Positions 28,890 through 41,227 of a stretch of 60,000 nucleotides of DNA are shown here, in pieces (position 1 is the stretch's first letter; every line of letters begins with the position of its first letter). This stretch comes from Liolophura sinensis (Eukaryota; Mollusca; Polyplacophora; Chitonida; Chitonidae), in NCBI RefSeq assembly GCF_032854445.1, contig NC_088302.1, positions 41,732,191 through 41,792,190 on the forward strand, given 5' to 3'. Under the pieces are notes generated by a model. The model was not told where the DNA came from. It did not search any database and saw nothing but the letters and a program-made list of their open reading frames with translations. A program made the translations under genes and the position numbers.

Positions 28890-29053
28890 TCTTCAGAGCT
28901 GCAAATTAGACTAAATGAACATGCATGCAGTCGGGCTTAATTCCTTTGGTACCGTCAGATATATATATATAATTACCTGTCGTGTAATAAATCTGCAATG
29001 TTTCAGCCACATAACTTGACCTCATGGCTTCAAATATCGGTTTTTATCGGCCT
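28890..29053. repeat. Segment present only in unit 1
   Basis: About 165 bp (containing TCAGATATATATATATAATT) lies between GATGTGGTATT and CTCTACCGC. Units 2 and 3 run directly across this point (39421 and 50148). Either an insertion in unit 1 or a deletion in the ancestor of units 2 and 3. Confidence 0.8.
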
Positions 29054-29489
29054 CTACCGCAAAAACACACGGGGAAATATGATGTACAAGATTTGATTTA
29101 AAAAAACACCTGGACTAGACCATAAAAAGTTTTATTAAAAAGCATTTTATCCAAATTGAAATTATCTCCTTTCAAATAGCTTCTTATCCGCAACAGCTAC
29201 ACACGTCGCTGCCATGTCCTAGAAATCTTATTAATCTAGTGCCGACTATACCACACTGGCACCGGTGCTCTGGTTTTACTCTGTGTGCTGTAAGTGTATG
29301 ATAGTGAAGTCATTTTGAGGAATCGGACAGAATCGTTGCTTTTTAGTCCGATCCTTTTGTGAATTTGAAGGGCTTAAAAAGAAAGTAAGAACCAAAATCA
29401 TAAAGAAGTGAGACACAATTGAGATTTTTAAACGAAATCAGTGACATTCACATGATTTCGTGTATTATTTTCGCCTTTGCCTAAGCAGA

Positions 29490-29552
29490 CTTTAAGCCGT
29501 CGTATAACTGAAATATTCTTGAGTACAGCGTAAAACACCAATCAAATAAATA
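29490..29552 (+). mobile_element. SINE family A, 3' tail fragment
   Basis: GCCGTCGTATAACTG, AAATATTCTTGAGTACAGC, then CACCAATCAAATAAATAA. Present in all three units, so it predates the duplication. Confidence 0.8.
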
Positions 29553-29969
29553 ACTATACAGCAATTAAATATTAAACTACACATTCAGTCCCGTTTTTAT
29601 CAAACCTTGTATATCTGTCTATAGAATAATATTTGTGGGTGTCATTCCCTTCCTATTTTACAGCGTATCCCCCACAGTATCAATCCCCTTTCACTCAAAA
29701 AACATTCCTTTCATTTTCTCATAAAGTCTGTTGTTTGTTGCAGCAGGTTATTCTGTTAAATATAACACACGTATTCTATTAATTCAACATAAAGGTTCTA
29801 TTAGACTAATAGGATATTGTGTTGAACATGACAGAATATTATGTTATAACAACAGAATACATTCTAGCATCACTCAGACAACTGTCTGTTAAAATAATAA
29901 TATTCATGCGTGTTTTATCCTTCTTGCTTTACACAGAATACCCCTCAGACTTTAGCTTAACCAGAAAAG

Positions 29970-30119
29970 ATGTTGTTCCAGAACATTTCCGCAAAGGATG
30001 TGGTAACGGCCAGGATGGAGCCACAGCTCATTGTACCGTTAGCGGCAATTATCCTGACCACATGCACCATCGGGATTTTGGGAAACATCCTAATTTTAGT
30101 AGCAGTTCTAATCAGTCAG
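29970..30119 (+). CDS. GPCR copy 1 exon 1 (N-terminus, TM1)
   Basis: Reads MLFQNISAKDVV to VAVLISQ, 50 codons; donor GTACGG at 30120. A longer out-of-frame reading (29819-30247) is a shadow. Confidence 0.88.
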
Positions 30120-32822
30120 GTACGGGTTATTTATTCCAAAGAGTTTTTCTGTCTAAAATAATTTATTTAATTGTTTCTCGTTTTAAAGCGTATTTAGAAA
30201 CAAAAGTACCACTCACCACCATAGTATTTCGTTTAACTATTTTATAAAATGGTAATTCCCAAGAATTCTAACCATTTAAGATTTAGTTGTATCTTCTTTC
30301 ACACTTTTATCTCAATTATGAGATGATCATTAGTCATTCTGAAATAAGACAGGTGACTATTGTCTAGGTAAAATGCGCGCAAAATTAATAACATATTGGG
30401 TGTTCGAACTCGAATGTTTCACTAACACGTCAACGATTGAGTTTGTTGGTGAAAATCTGGTAAAAAAAAGATGGCTATACTACAAGCCTGGTGCACACCA
30501 AATCTATTAACCATTTGCGGGTTTTGTAATAAATTGACCGCTTCGGGGATGTAAAGGTTACAGCGTCCAAGTCGGGAGATTTGTATGCGTGGAATCAAGC
30601 TCGGATAGGATTATACCAAAAACTTTAATAATGGTAGTTGTTGCTGCATCGCTTGGCGCTCAGAAATAACAGCAAAGAAGCAGGACTTGTTTGCCCGGAG
30701 TCAATGTAATGTGACCTTGTAGTGTGTCAGTCTGTTGTCTTTGCCAAGATGATTCAGTGGCAGAAGGACTTTGGCGTCATATACTCGCCCTGCAACAAGA
30801 AGACACACCGAATGACTCCTCGTAGTCATATTACTCCAAATTGTTACAAAGTATAAACACGCGCATAAATACATACATATTTATCACATTCATTTCACTG
30901 GTGTTTAATTTCATTTATAATGTGAAGGTGAGCATGTGTGTATATGGATGAAGGAAACCCCCTTGCACACCTGTTGAAGCTATAGGTAAAGCGGAGGGGT
31001 TGGGGAGAGGGGTATGAGAGGAGAGGGGATCGAAAATAGTCAAGAACTCGCCGTCATCAGGGAAAGCCCATTAAACCGCTCACCCTGCTACTGTCCCTAA
31101 GTCACCACATTTGGCCATAGAGTTAGTGTTTTTAATATCTCCTTGTTCTACAGAGACTGCGAACAGTTGGAAACATGTTCATTATCAACTTGACGCTGAT
31201 AGATCTGGTGATGTGTTGTATTGTCAAACCCATGGCACTAACAGGTGGGTAAATAATCAGTCGAGAACCGTATAAATAGTGTAAATATGTAAGTGTTGGA
31301 TTGCCAGGACGTCAGCATGCGGTTGTCAACATGTGAGTGTGCTATTGTCAGCATGTCAGCATGCAATTTGGCAGCATGTAAGTGTGCGATTGTCAGCATC
31401 TCAGGACGCGGTTGTCAACATGTAAGTGTGCGATTGTCAGCATGTCAGCATGCAATTTGGCAGCATGTAAGTGTGCGATTGTCAGCATCTCAGGACGCAG
31501 TTGTCAACATGTAAGTGTGCGATTGTCAGCGTGTCAGCATGCTGTTGTCAATATGTAAGTGTGCTGTTGTCAGCATGCGGTTGTCAGCATGTATGTGTGC
31601 GATTGTCATCATGTCAGCATGCGGCTGTCAACATGAAAATGTGCGATTGTTTTTATGTAAGCATGCGATGTATACAATTTATGTTCATCGTCTATTCATG
31701 GAACTTTTAAAATAAATCATGACATTTGAATACATATGTTGACAAAAGAATGAAGGTGCAGTGCGCATCCCGTTTGTTATTTCTCGGAGATTGCACACCA
31801 TCGAGCATACTCGTCTTTTTGGAAGTCTGTGATTGTCAGCATGTCAGTATGAGATTGTCATCATATTCATATTATGTTTTAAAGAGTGTCAACATGTAAG
31901 TGTGCGATGGTCATCACATAGTTGTTTACTGAACAGTTACAAATTGTAAGGGTTCGATTGTCAGTGCATCAGCATGTGGTTGATAACATGTAAGTGTGCG
32001 ATTGTCAGCATGTCACAATGCGGTCGGTAACATGTAACTATTGGGTTCCCAGGTCTTTCAATTTACCTGTGTCTGCTTTCAGGTATATTTGCTGGCGGTG
32101 ATTTTTACAACAACCACCAAACGTTGTGTATAGTGACGGCCATGATCACAGTTACCTTGTGCGTTTCCTCCATCATCAACATCGTGGCCATTGCAATCAA
32201 CCGTTACGTGCAGGTATGCCTCAGGGGTTCTTACAATAGCATCTACACACGCAGGAGAGCAGCTGGAATGTGCGTCGCAATCTGGGTGATAGGTTTTCTC
32301 CCCAACTTCTATTACATATTCGCAGGTGTGCCCTATCACTTTGACCCCAAACTACTGCTTTGTCTATACGATAGGGACAGCAGCTACCATTTCAACATTG
32401 GGCTGTACACACTGTGTCTCTGTCAGAACGCTATCGTTGGACTCGCTTACTGGAAACTCTTTCGCCTTGTTGCCAAGAGTTCCCAGCGCTTGTCCCGTAC
32501 TTCGTCCGAGTCCAGCAGCCTCCTTAAGGCCGTCTTCACCATCTTCCTTGTCTACACGGTGTGTTGGGGACCTTTTCTCTTTATCGGCCTAATCGATGGA
32601 CATGACAGAGCTCCCAGGTTCGCCTATGTGATCACTGTTTGCATGGCGCTCATCAACTCCAGCAGTGATTGGATTATTTACACCCTTAACAATCGTTACT
32701 TCAAAGAAGCTTACAGACAAATCTTTGGATGCAAAGCTCCTGAGCCGAACAATTGCAAATCTTCGAATTCTCCGAATACGGAAATGTTCAGTAATATCAA
32801 GTCTAGCATACGAAATCATTGA
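29970..32822 (+). CDS. Melatonin-receptor-like class A GPCR, copy 1 (intact, 326 aa)
   Basis: Exons 29970-30119, 31154-31244 and 32083-32822 join in phase to 326 residues. The N-terminus is short with an N-glycosylation sequon (NIS, residue 5). TM1 (about 22-48) has the GN motif; TM2 (about 57-80) has NLTLIDL. TM3 ends in NRY (120-122), the form seen in melatonin receptors in place of DRY. C96 and C174 fit the TM3-ECL2 disulphide; TM6 has CWGP (241-244). SIINIVAIAINRYVQVC and CWGPFLFIGL closely follow vertebrate MTNR1. TM7 has SDWIIY where melatonin receptors have NAIIY, so the usual N(P/A)xxY Asn is missing. C297 could be palmitoylated. The start chosen is the first ATG after acceptor TTTACACAG (ends 29936), which implies a non-coding 5' exon upstream. 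A plasma-membrane, G-protein-coupled role is inferred from family; ligand unknown. Confidence 0.9.
30535..30856 (+). mobile_element. SINE family B, diverged copy in receptor intron 1
   Basis: Shares with 58863-59240 blocks such as AAGTCGGGAG, GATTCAGTGGCAGAAGGACT, TCGCCCTGCAACAAGAAGAC and AATGACTCCTCGTAGTCATA. The tRNA-like head is decayed. Confidence 0.8.
31154..31244 (+). CDS. GPCR copy 1 exon 2 (TM2)
   Basis: Acceptor GTTCTACAG ends at 31153; donor GTGGGT at 31245. It is 91 bp, reads RLRTVGNMFIINLTLIDLVM..., and leaves one base (G) of a split Gly codon. Confidence 0.93.
31284..32030 (+). repeat. Intron 2 minisatellite, copy 1
   Basis: Two blocks (31284-31668 and about 31838-32030) of 21-22-bp units built from GTCAGCATGTCAGCATGCGG and TAAGTGTGCGATT. 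The Cys-rich MCDCQ open frames read this repeat. Confidence 0.85.
32083..32822 (+). CDS. GPCR copy 1 exon 3 (TM3-TM7, C-terminus)
   Basis: Acceptor CTGCTTTCAG ends at 32082; stop TGA at 32820-32822. Contains NRY, CWGP and the basic C-tail FKEAYRQIFGCK. Confidence 0.94.
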
Positions 32823-34263
32823 GATGCTGTAATGACCAAACGAGGACGTGACAACTGTTGACACCACGAACTTTCAGATTGTAGAGTTACTCCTGTTTGA
32901 ACTGCCAATACAAAATTTTACTACATTTTGATGTTGCAAAGTTGCTATAGACCTATAGCATGATTTGCCACCTAATATCAAAAGTGTACTCTATAAAAAT
33001 ATTCTCTAGTACGAACCTATTACCTTATGTGGTAGCAGTAATAAAACCTTGCCAACCAGAACCCAAACCTAATATAAAAGTCTACATGCTCTAGTACGAG
33101 TCTGTCACCTTATTCTGGCGTGATAAACTTGGCGCCCAGAACCCCCAAGTATGATACTGCCAGTTTACTTTGATCCCTTTGTCCCTTAATAGCAAGAGTG
33201 TACATACTCGACTACGAACCTGCCACCATGTGCTAGCGTGATAAATTTACCACCCACAGCCAAAAACTGCATGTGTATACTGGGGTATGATTCCGATAAT
33301 TTATCTGGTGCTATAGCACGAAAAGTTTGCCCGCACAATCCCAAAACTGTACTACCATACGAGTACAACACAGTCTATGGCTAGCGTGATAAACTCGTCA
33401 CCCGAATCCAAACTGTTCTGGGGTATGCAAATGACAAGTACCTGCTCTCACAGCGTGATGGCTTTACCATGCACCCTTTTACTAGCCTCATACCTTGTCA
33501 CACAATCCCAAGGTATTTGTACTCGATACACTCTTTTAACCCAAGTACTCACACTTGAGGCTGGTAATCAATGCCCTAATCAATCCTAAATAAGCACTGG
33601 CGCAGCACACTGGTAACCTTCAGAGAACCTTTAGCGATCCTTAAATGTAAGATACTGTTACTAGCGCCTTGACATTAGCAACCAATCAAAATGTACAGCC
33701 GTATTAAATCGACTTGTAACGTCTTAACATTGCCAAACAGTCTTAAAATATACTGGTGTATGGAAGAGTAGTAACGCCTTAACATTGCCAACGGGTCCTG
33801 AAATGTACTGGCGTATTAAATAGACTGGGGACACCTTATCATTGCAAACCAATCTTAAAATGTACTGGCGTATTAAAGAGGCTGGTAGAACTAATAACTT
33901 AGCTGGTAGAACTAATATAGATAGCACTAATGTGTTGCAACTGATATAAGTTATGCAGATAATGTAGACGTTCTATATGATGCTTGATATGTACATGTGA
34001 TAGTGGATATGTTGATGTATAGCATAAACTAATCTCGCAGATGTTTTGTAACCAATATCAGCTCCCTCGAGATGTCAAGTATGTAGACAACTTATACTCT
34101 ATACTTGATGTTTAATACTGAGACAATGACAATTGATATGTTCACGTATAGTACAAACCGATTTACCGATGTTTTATAACCGATATTAATTCTGTCGAGA
34201 TTTCAAATGCGAAAGCAACTTAGACACTGTACTAGATGCTTGATACGATATGATAGCTTTATT

Positions 34264-34415
34264 TGTTTTATTTGATTGGTGTTTTACGCCGTACTCAAGA
34301 ATATTCCACATGTACGGCGGTGGTCAGCATTATGGTGGGAGGGAACCGGGCAGAGCCCGGGGAAAACCCACGATCATCCGCAGGCTGCTGCCAGACCTTC
34401 ACACTTACAGCCGGA
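34264..34415 (-). mobile_element. SINE family A inserted in a spacer minisatellite, unit 1
   Basis: Reverse orientation: TTTATTTGATTGGTGTTTTA, CGCCGTACTCAAGAATATT, GGCAGAGCCCGGGGAAAACC and CATCCGCAGGCTGC. Present in all units; truncated in unit 2. Confidence 0.88.
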
Positions 34416-34714
34416 TATGATAGCTGACATGTTGATTTATAGCACAACTGATCTGCATACGTTTACAACTGACATCGTTTCTAATGTTGTCTAAATGTCA
34501 TGTGTACAGACAGCTTAATACAAAGATGTGGTAGTTGATACGTTGATATCTGTTACAAACTGATCATTACAGACTTATTTTCATAACCGATGTCTATTCT
34601 GTTAATATGGATATACGGCATGTAAATATATGATATGTTTCCTATTTGATAGTTAATAAATGAAAAAGAGGTTCAGTTTTTCTTTTTTCTCGTGTGTTAT
34701 GACATTAATCAGTT

Positions 34715-34815
34715 CCACCGGAACCTACCTGGTTCACTCTCCCAAATCATTATGCTGGCCGCCGTCGTATACGTGAAATATTCTTGAACACGGCATAAAA
34801 GCAACAATCAACTAG
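34715..34815 (+). mobile_element. SINE family A, 3' fragment, unit 1
   Basis: GGAACCTACCTGGTTCACTC, ATTATGCTGGCCGCCGTCG, then GAACACGGCATAAAAGC. Also at 44905-45005 and 55835-55930. Confidence 0.75.
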
Positions 34816-35887
34816 ATGAATAGATATATTAATCTGCGTCCTGATGTTAAATGGCGAACTGTTCACACCGGAGAGTCTGTTTCGTTCTGATGATTTTCTC
34901 AGCTTTATGACCGGGGATATCGTTATGCTCGGAGATACTTTCTCAGCCTTATGATCTGAGAATCTTCATGCTGTTATGCCCGGAGATACTTTCTCAGCCT
35001 TATGATTGAGGAGTTCACCACGCCCTTACTCTTGGAGAGCATTTCTTAGCCTTGTGATCAGGGAGTCCTTCACGTCCTATGACTGGAGAGTATTTCTGAG
35101 TGTTATGATCGTGCATTCCACTTAGTCTTTATTATTGGAGAGTATTTCTCGGCCTTTTTGATCGGGGAGTTCTTCTTGTCCTTCTGATTGGACAGTATTT
35201 CTCAGCCTTCGGGGAGATTATGAAAGTCTTTCACATGTTTATAAGTTTTTCTCAATCTGAGGATCAGGGAGCCACGTCCTTACGATGCTGAAGTGTCTGT
35301 CGCCTGCCTTATGGTCGTGGACTCCTTCACGTCCTTATATTATAAGCATTTTTCAGCCTTACGATCGGGAAGTCGTTATGATTTGAGCATCTTTCTGATC
35401 ATTAGTATTGGAGAACATTTCATATCCTTTGTAAGAGTGTGAAGATTCTATCCCATGCACCCCTCTCGAATCGAAAATAATCCTCAGTGCATATGATCGT
35501 CAGACCATATTGCAAATCTCTGTACGTACGCCAATACTCCAAGGTAAGAGTATCTTTCTTATCATTACGACTGGAGAGCATTTCCTGTCCTTGTCATTGG
35601 AGAGTCTTCTCTTATGATTGGACACGTATGAATGGAGGGAATTTCTTATACTTATGATTGAAAAACCATTGCTCTTTACACTTACGACTGGAGAGTCTTT
35701 CTTACCTTTATAATTAGGAAGCCTGTTTAAACCCTATTATAAAAGAGCCCTCTTGACAGTTATGATTGAGGAGTCTTTTTTCATCCTTATGATAGTTTTC
35801 CCATCTATATCATTGAAGACTCTTTCCTGTCCTTGTTGTTGTACAGTCTTTTCGATCCTCATGAATGTCAGAACAACTTTCCAAATC

Positions 35888-35985
35888 TTAATTTATTTGG
35901 TTGGTGTTTTGCGGCGTATTCAAGAATATTTCACTTATACGACGGCGGCCAGCATTACGGTGGGTGGAAACCGTACAGAGCCAGG
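35888..35985 (-). mobile_element. SINE family A, 3' fragment, unit 1
   Basis: Reverse: TTATTTGGTTGGTGTTTTGC, CTTATACGACGGCGGCCAG, ATTACGGTGGGTGGAAACC. Confidence 0.82.
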
Positions 35986-36396
35986 GCGAATCTTAATTTG
36001 TAACGATACTTCCAGAAAAACATGGAATACCTTTCGATGTAAAAATACTCATTTATAGGAATCAGCAAACGATTAACAGACATGATTTCGGCGAAAACAT
36101 ATTACTGTTTAGCACTTTACATATGTGTACAAAGCACTCTAGAAACAAACATAACTGCGAACGTTCTGCTGACATGTACGAGATAAATATAGATATCCCA
36201 TTAGTTTTTCCACCGGATAAAAACTTATTGTTTCCATTTCCTGTAATTAGTGTGAATGACAAAAAATAATCACCAAAATTTGGAAAAATAGGAGGACATT
36301 CTCCAAATGAATATGTGTACTTGTTCTGTTAGGTACACCGATCGAAGGGGAACTAAATGAAATCAGCCTGGTGGTGGAGAAATAGACGAAAGTTTT

Positions 36397-36461
36397 TTTT
36401 TACTCACGTATAAGTATTAAATCTATAACATTTCATGAAACGCAAAGTTTCTTAAAATGCT
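36397..36461 (-). pseudogene. C-terminal stub of the minus-strand receptor at the unit 1/2 junction
   Basis: On the minus strand it reads KETLRFMKCYRFN and a stop, as at the end of the gene at 57506-57862. It is cut by the tandem junction after AAATGC, followed by a 16-base filler (TAAGTTTCTTAAGA...) before unit 2. Confidence 0.8.
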
Positions 36462-36729
36462 AAGTTTCTTAAGATACTATATTTTTGGATAGTATCTCTT
36501 GTTGAATTGGAAGACCCAGCGGTGTGTGTAAGTGTCGATTTCTGTAGTTGTAGTTTTCTGAACCATGGACATTCACATTCATACGACTTTGCACAGTCTA
36601 ACGTTCGTTGAAGATCCGTAGGTCTAACGCGCGAAACTTTGTCATGTATCCGTCTGAAGACATTCGTATACTAGCCATCAACCAGTGTGGACACTCCTTG
36701 TCACTCATCCCAAGGCCAATTCTAAAAAC

Positions 36730-37112
36730 GACTTGCTATACAAACCACCAAAAAGCTAAGAAAGTATATAACGTGAGAAATTATGACGAAATCCTGCGAA
36801 GAGAATAAAAGGAGTCAGCAGTTTTCAGTGGTGTTGGAAAGACACATGGTATGTTCTAGGCGAATGAGTGAAATCAGTATTGTGTTCCATGCTGGTATAT
36901 AAGCTTTCGAGAATGAAATATCTATCTCAGTTGCTCTTTGATTGCGATTGTTCATATCTCCAATGTGACTATCTAATTCAACAGGATGAATATACAGCCC
37001 CTAGCCCCGGGCAAAGCAGAATTAGACACGGTCATGCAGCAGAGAATTGCACTTACTGTAAAATATAAGAAACTTAAATTGAAGGCGTTTGATAGATTGA
37101 CATTGACACTTG
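36730..37112 (+). repeat. Segment present in units 2 and 3 but not unit 1
   Basis: About 380 bp, matching 46911-47298. It contains a TATA-like GGTATATAAGC (36893-36903) and ends near TTTTTGCAG. Unit 1 joins directly at 26389. I recognise no coding sequence in it. Confidence 0.75.
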
Positions 37113-37521
37113 TTTTTGCAGTAACAACTTGCGACGTTGATTGAAATCGTCACAAAACAAACAGGACCTAACAAATGCTACAAGGCGAGATATATGCACG
37201 CCACATGCAGGACCTTCCGGTATGCTGTCAGTCGCTTTTCATGCAAAAGTCGGTTGTTAAGCCTAGCCACGGCGGTTTCCTCTGCTTCTAAAACTTACCG
37301 CCGTACTATAAGTGCAAACATTTTTATTGTGAACTAATCAAATATAGTAATCATGTAGTTGTGGATGCATGTTGTCGAATATGTTATACATTTTAGTTCA
37401 ATGAAAACCTTCAATATTTGAAAAGGAAAAACTTGGTGAATGTTTTAAAAAAATGTCTAAAGCGTAGTGACTGAAACTAGAAATTATAGGTAACCTGAAA
37501 CTCCATTCCCCATCATCTGAC

Positions 37522-37595
37522 TGACGTCATCGTTGTTATATGGCATGGCTTAATATGGAACCCCCAAACTCTGCGCACAAGCAGAGCACGTGCTC
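37522..37595. promoter_or_regulatory. CRE plus E-box palindrome, copy 2 (candidate)
   Basis: TGACGTCA at 37522-37529 and GAGCACGTGCTC at 37584-37595, unchanged from copy 1. Confidence 0.3.
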
Positions 37596-38091
37596 ATTAC
37601 GTATATTATTTATTACTCTTCTGTGCTAAAAGAGCCCAGTTTTATACAGTGAGATAGTAAATAATTAGTTCAGTAACATGACATGCAAATGTGAATTTTC
37701 ACATTTCCCTGTTATAAATTACAAGCGCTTAAAATGAATTTAAAACAATACATCATTCTATACAGTCCAGTGCTTCATTACCTGATATGAATACTGGAAT
37801 CTATCAGTCTCTGACACTAGTGGTGGTGCAATTATGTAAGCTGATTGGACATCGGGACGTACGCCATAATTTACATTTTACATCATTTCCGGCCAGTTAG
37901 AATGAAAATATCATCGCTGCTCATGCCGTCAGGGTTTTATTATTGATACCATCGGGGAACAATACAACTCTTTAAGTGCGTTCGATTATGATGTAAAGGT
38001 GTCACCCTGCTTTTGGCCGATTTCAGTCAAAATTTATTCAGTTAAATTTTGACCGTGGATTTATTCTGCGTTGGACGAAAAAGTGTGTCTT

Positions 38092-38790
38092 GAGGAGCAA
38101 AGCTTGTCTGATTGTTTAAGGTTCAGTTTGATTGATACGGTAAAGTTTGTGACATTTTTCATTTTGTCTCGTACGGCTCACTTTGTCTGACATGGTTTAC
38201 ATTGTATGATATGATTGAGTTTGACGTGGCTTAGATCGTCTGATGTGGTTTGGTTTAATGTGTGTCAGTTTGTGTGATACGGTTTAGTTTGTGTGATGTG
38301 ATTTAGTTTGTCTGACAAACCATATCAGACATATGGTTTGTCTGATAAACCATATCAGACATGTGGTTTAGATCGTCTGATGTAGTTTGGTTTAATGTGT
38401 GTAAGTTTGTGTGATACGGTTTAGTTTGTGTGATGTGATTTAGTTTGTCTGATAAACCATATCAGACATATGGTTTGTCTGATAAACCATATCAGACGTG
38501 GTTTAGATCGTCTGATGTAGTTTGGTTTAATGTGTGTAAGTTTGTGTGATACGGTTTAGTTTGTGTGATGGGATTTAGTTTGTCTGATAAGGTTTTATTT
38601 CGTCTGTATAATATGACTCAGTTTGTGTGAAATGGTTTAGTTTGTCTGATATGGTTTAGTTTGTCTCATATGGTTCAGTTTGTCTGATATGGTTTAGTTT
38701 GTCTGATATGGTTTAGTTTGTCTGATATGGTTTAGTTTGTCTAATATTTGTCTTATATGGTTTAGTTTGTATGAAACGGTTTAGTTTGCT
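38092..38790 (+). repeat. Minisatellite with palindromic modules, copy 2 (2 modules)
   Basis: Same array as 27408-28255, with two palindromic modules and fewer 19-bp units. Confidence 0.9.
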
Positions 38791-39865
38791 TCACAGGACA
38801 CTTTCACAAAGCTTCATAAATTAATTTTTTTATAAATTTCCCTGTAACTAACTTTTAAGTGTTGTGTTTACCATTATGATTTGTAAAAATCTTGTAGTTT
38901 GACATTTTTTTACAGCTTGCAAACACGCATTAAGCAACGAAACATTTTAAGGTGTTAGAACTGACAATTAACACCATTAAACTTGAAAAATACTGACATT
39001 TAAATATTTGCGTTTTAAAAGTGTATCAACAGAAGTGATGCCACCTACCTCATGTTATATCCATGTTTCCTTGTTTCTTCCAAATTGTTCCAAATTATAA
39101 TAAAGGTGTGGCTGATTTGAAATTCAGTCGAGTTCCCGTTTTACGTGATATGGTTAATCTGTCCACCAGAAACAGCGGGATCTGTCATGTTGCCTTGCCC
39201 GTCTCTCCGTCATCCCGAGATTTGTGTAACCAACTTTTCATATCCTATGAATTACCAGCTACTTTCAAAGTTATAAAATACGTTGCCGTACAATGTTAAG
39301 CTATCTACTGGGTTATTTTATAACAAAGTGTGTTTAAATAGCGCCTTTCAAACTTTTTCGGATTTTTAAGTTCACCTTCGATGCATTACAGTTTTTGCAA
39401 TATATGTCGTATAGATGTGGTATTGTCTCTACCGCAAAAACACACGGAAAATATGTACAAGATTTGATTAAAAAAAATACCTGGACTAGACCATAAAAAG
39501 TTTTATTAAAAAGCATTTTATCCAAATTGAAATTATCTCCTTCAAAATAGCCTCTTATCCGCAACAGCTACACACGTCGCTGCCATGTCCTAGAATTCTT
39601 ATTAATCTAGTGCCGACTATATCACACTGGCACCGGTGCTCTGGTTTTACTCTCTGTGCTGTAAGTGTATGATAGTGAAGTCATTTTGAGGAATCGGACA
39701 GAATCGTTGCTTTTTAGTCCGGTCCTTTTGTGAATTTGAAGGGCTTAAAAAAGAAAGTAAGAACCAAAATCATAAAGAAGTGAGACACAATTGAGATTTT
39801 TAAACGAAATCAGTGACATTCACATGATTTCGTGTATTATTTTCGCCTTTGCCTAAGCAGACTTT

Positions 39866-39927
39866 AAGCCGTCGTATAACTGAAATATTCTTGAGTACAG
39901 CGTAAAACACCAATCAAATAAATAACT
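39866..39927 (+). mobile_element. SINE family A, 3' tail fragment, unit 2
   Basis: Same element as 29490-29552. Confidence 0.78.
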
Positions 39928-40341
39928 ATTAGCAATTAAATGTTAAACTACACATTCAGTCCCGTTTTTATCAAACCTTGTATATCTGTCTATAGAATAA
40001 TATTTGTGGGTGTCATTCCCTTCCTATTTTACAGCGTATCCCCCACAGTATCAATCCCCTTTCACTCAAAAAATATTCCTTTCATTTTCTCATAAAGTCT
40101 GTTGTCTGTTGCAGCAGGTTATTCTGTTAAATATAACACACGTATTCTATTAATTCGACATGAAGATTCTATTAGGCTAATAGGATATTGTGTTGAACAT
40201 GACAGAATATTGTGTTATAACAACAGGATACATTCTAGCATCACTCAGACAACTTTCTGTTAAAATTAATAATATTCATGCGTGTTTTTTCCTTCTTGTT
40301 TTACACAGAATACCCCTCAGGCTTTAGCTTAACCAGAAAAG

Positions 40342-40491
40342 ATGTTGTTCCAGAACATTTCCGCAAAGGATGTGGTAACGGCCAGGATGGAGCCACAGCT
40401 CATTGTACCGTTAGCGGCAATTATCCTGACCACATGCACCATCGGGATTTTGGGAAACATCCTAATTTTAGTAGCAGTTCTAATCAGTCAG
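40342..40491 (+). CDS. GPCR copy 2 exon 1 (TM1)
   Basis: Protein identical to copy 1 exon 1; donor GTACGG at 40492. Confidence 0.85.
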
Positions 40492-40908
40492 GTACGGGTT
40501 ATTTATTCCAAAGTGTTTTTCTGTCTAAAATAATTTATTTAATTGTTTCTCGTTTTAAAGCGTATTTAGAAACAAAAGTACCACTCACCACCATAGTATT
40601 TCGTTTAACTATTTTATAAAATGGCAATTCCCAAGAATTCTAACCATTTATGATTTAGTTGTATCTTCTTTCACACTTTTATCTCAATTATGAGGTGATC
40701 ATTAGTCATTCTGAAATAAGACAGGTGACTAATTGTCTAGGTAAAATGCGCGCAAAATTAATAACATATTGGGTGTTCGAACTCGAATGTTTCACTAACA
40801 CGTCAACGTTTGAGTTTGTTGGTGAAAATCTGGTAAAAAAAGATGGCTATACTACAAGCGTGGTGCACACCAAATCTATTAACCATTTGCGGGTTTTGTA
40901 ATAAATTG

Positions 40909-41227
40909 ACCGCTTCGGGGATCTAAAGGTTACAGCGTCCAAGTCGGGAGATTTGTATGCATGGAATCAAGCTCGGATAGGATTATACTAAAAACTTTTA
41001 AAATGGTAGTTGTTGCTGCCTCGCTTGGCACTCAGTAATGACAGCAAAGAAGCAGGACTTGTTTGCCCGGAGTCAATGTAATGTGACCTTGTAGTGTGTC
41101 AGTCTGTTGTCTTTGCCAAGATGATTCAGTGGCAGAAGGACTTTGGTGGCATGTACTCGCCCTGCAACAAGAAGACACACCGAATGACTCCTCGTAGTCA
41201 TATTACTCCAAATTGTTACAAAGTATA
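40909..41227 (+). mobile_element. SINE family B, diverged copy, unit 2
   Basis: Same element as 30535-30856, in receptor intron 1. Confidence 0.8.

Larger units (their letters stand above)
32985..35800 (+). repeat. Post-receptor spacer of four degenerate minisatellites, unit 1
   Basis: In order: about 75-bp repeats with TACTCTAGTACGAACCT and AGCGTGATAAA (32985-33590); about 60-bp repeats with CTTAACATTGCC and TACTGGCGTATTAAA (33660-33895); about 115-bp repeats with TTGATATGTTGATGTATAGC (33950-34620, split by a SINE); about 35-45-bp repeats with CAGCCTTATGAT and GGAGAGTATTTCT (34900-35800). No coding sequence seen. Confidence 0.75.
26126..36461 (+). repeat. Segmental tandem unit 1 (about 10.3 kb)
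   Basis: Starts at TATATTTTTGGATAGTATC and ends in AAATGC, inside a stub of the minus-strand receptor gene. It holds receptor copy 1. It differs from units 2 and 3 by lacking about 380 bp near its start (compare 36730-37112), by carrying about 165 bp extra at 28890-29053, and by a 35-bp direct duplication at 26507-26577. Units 2 and 3 are therefore closer to each other. Confidence 0.95.

Noticed and set aside
31293-31715. Cys-rich MCDCQ open frames in receptor intron 2 (also at 41751-41995 and 52518-52718)
   Set aside because: They read the intron 2 minisatellite and lie between exons of a well-supported gene.
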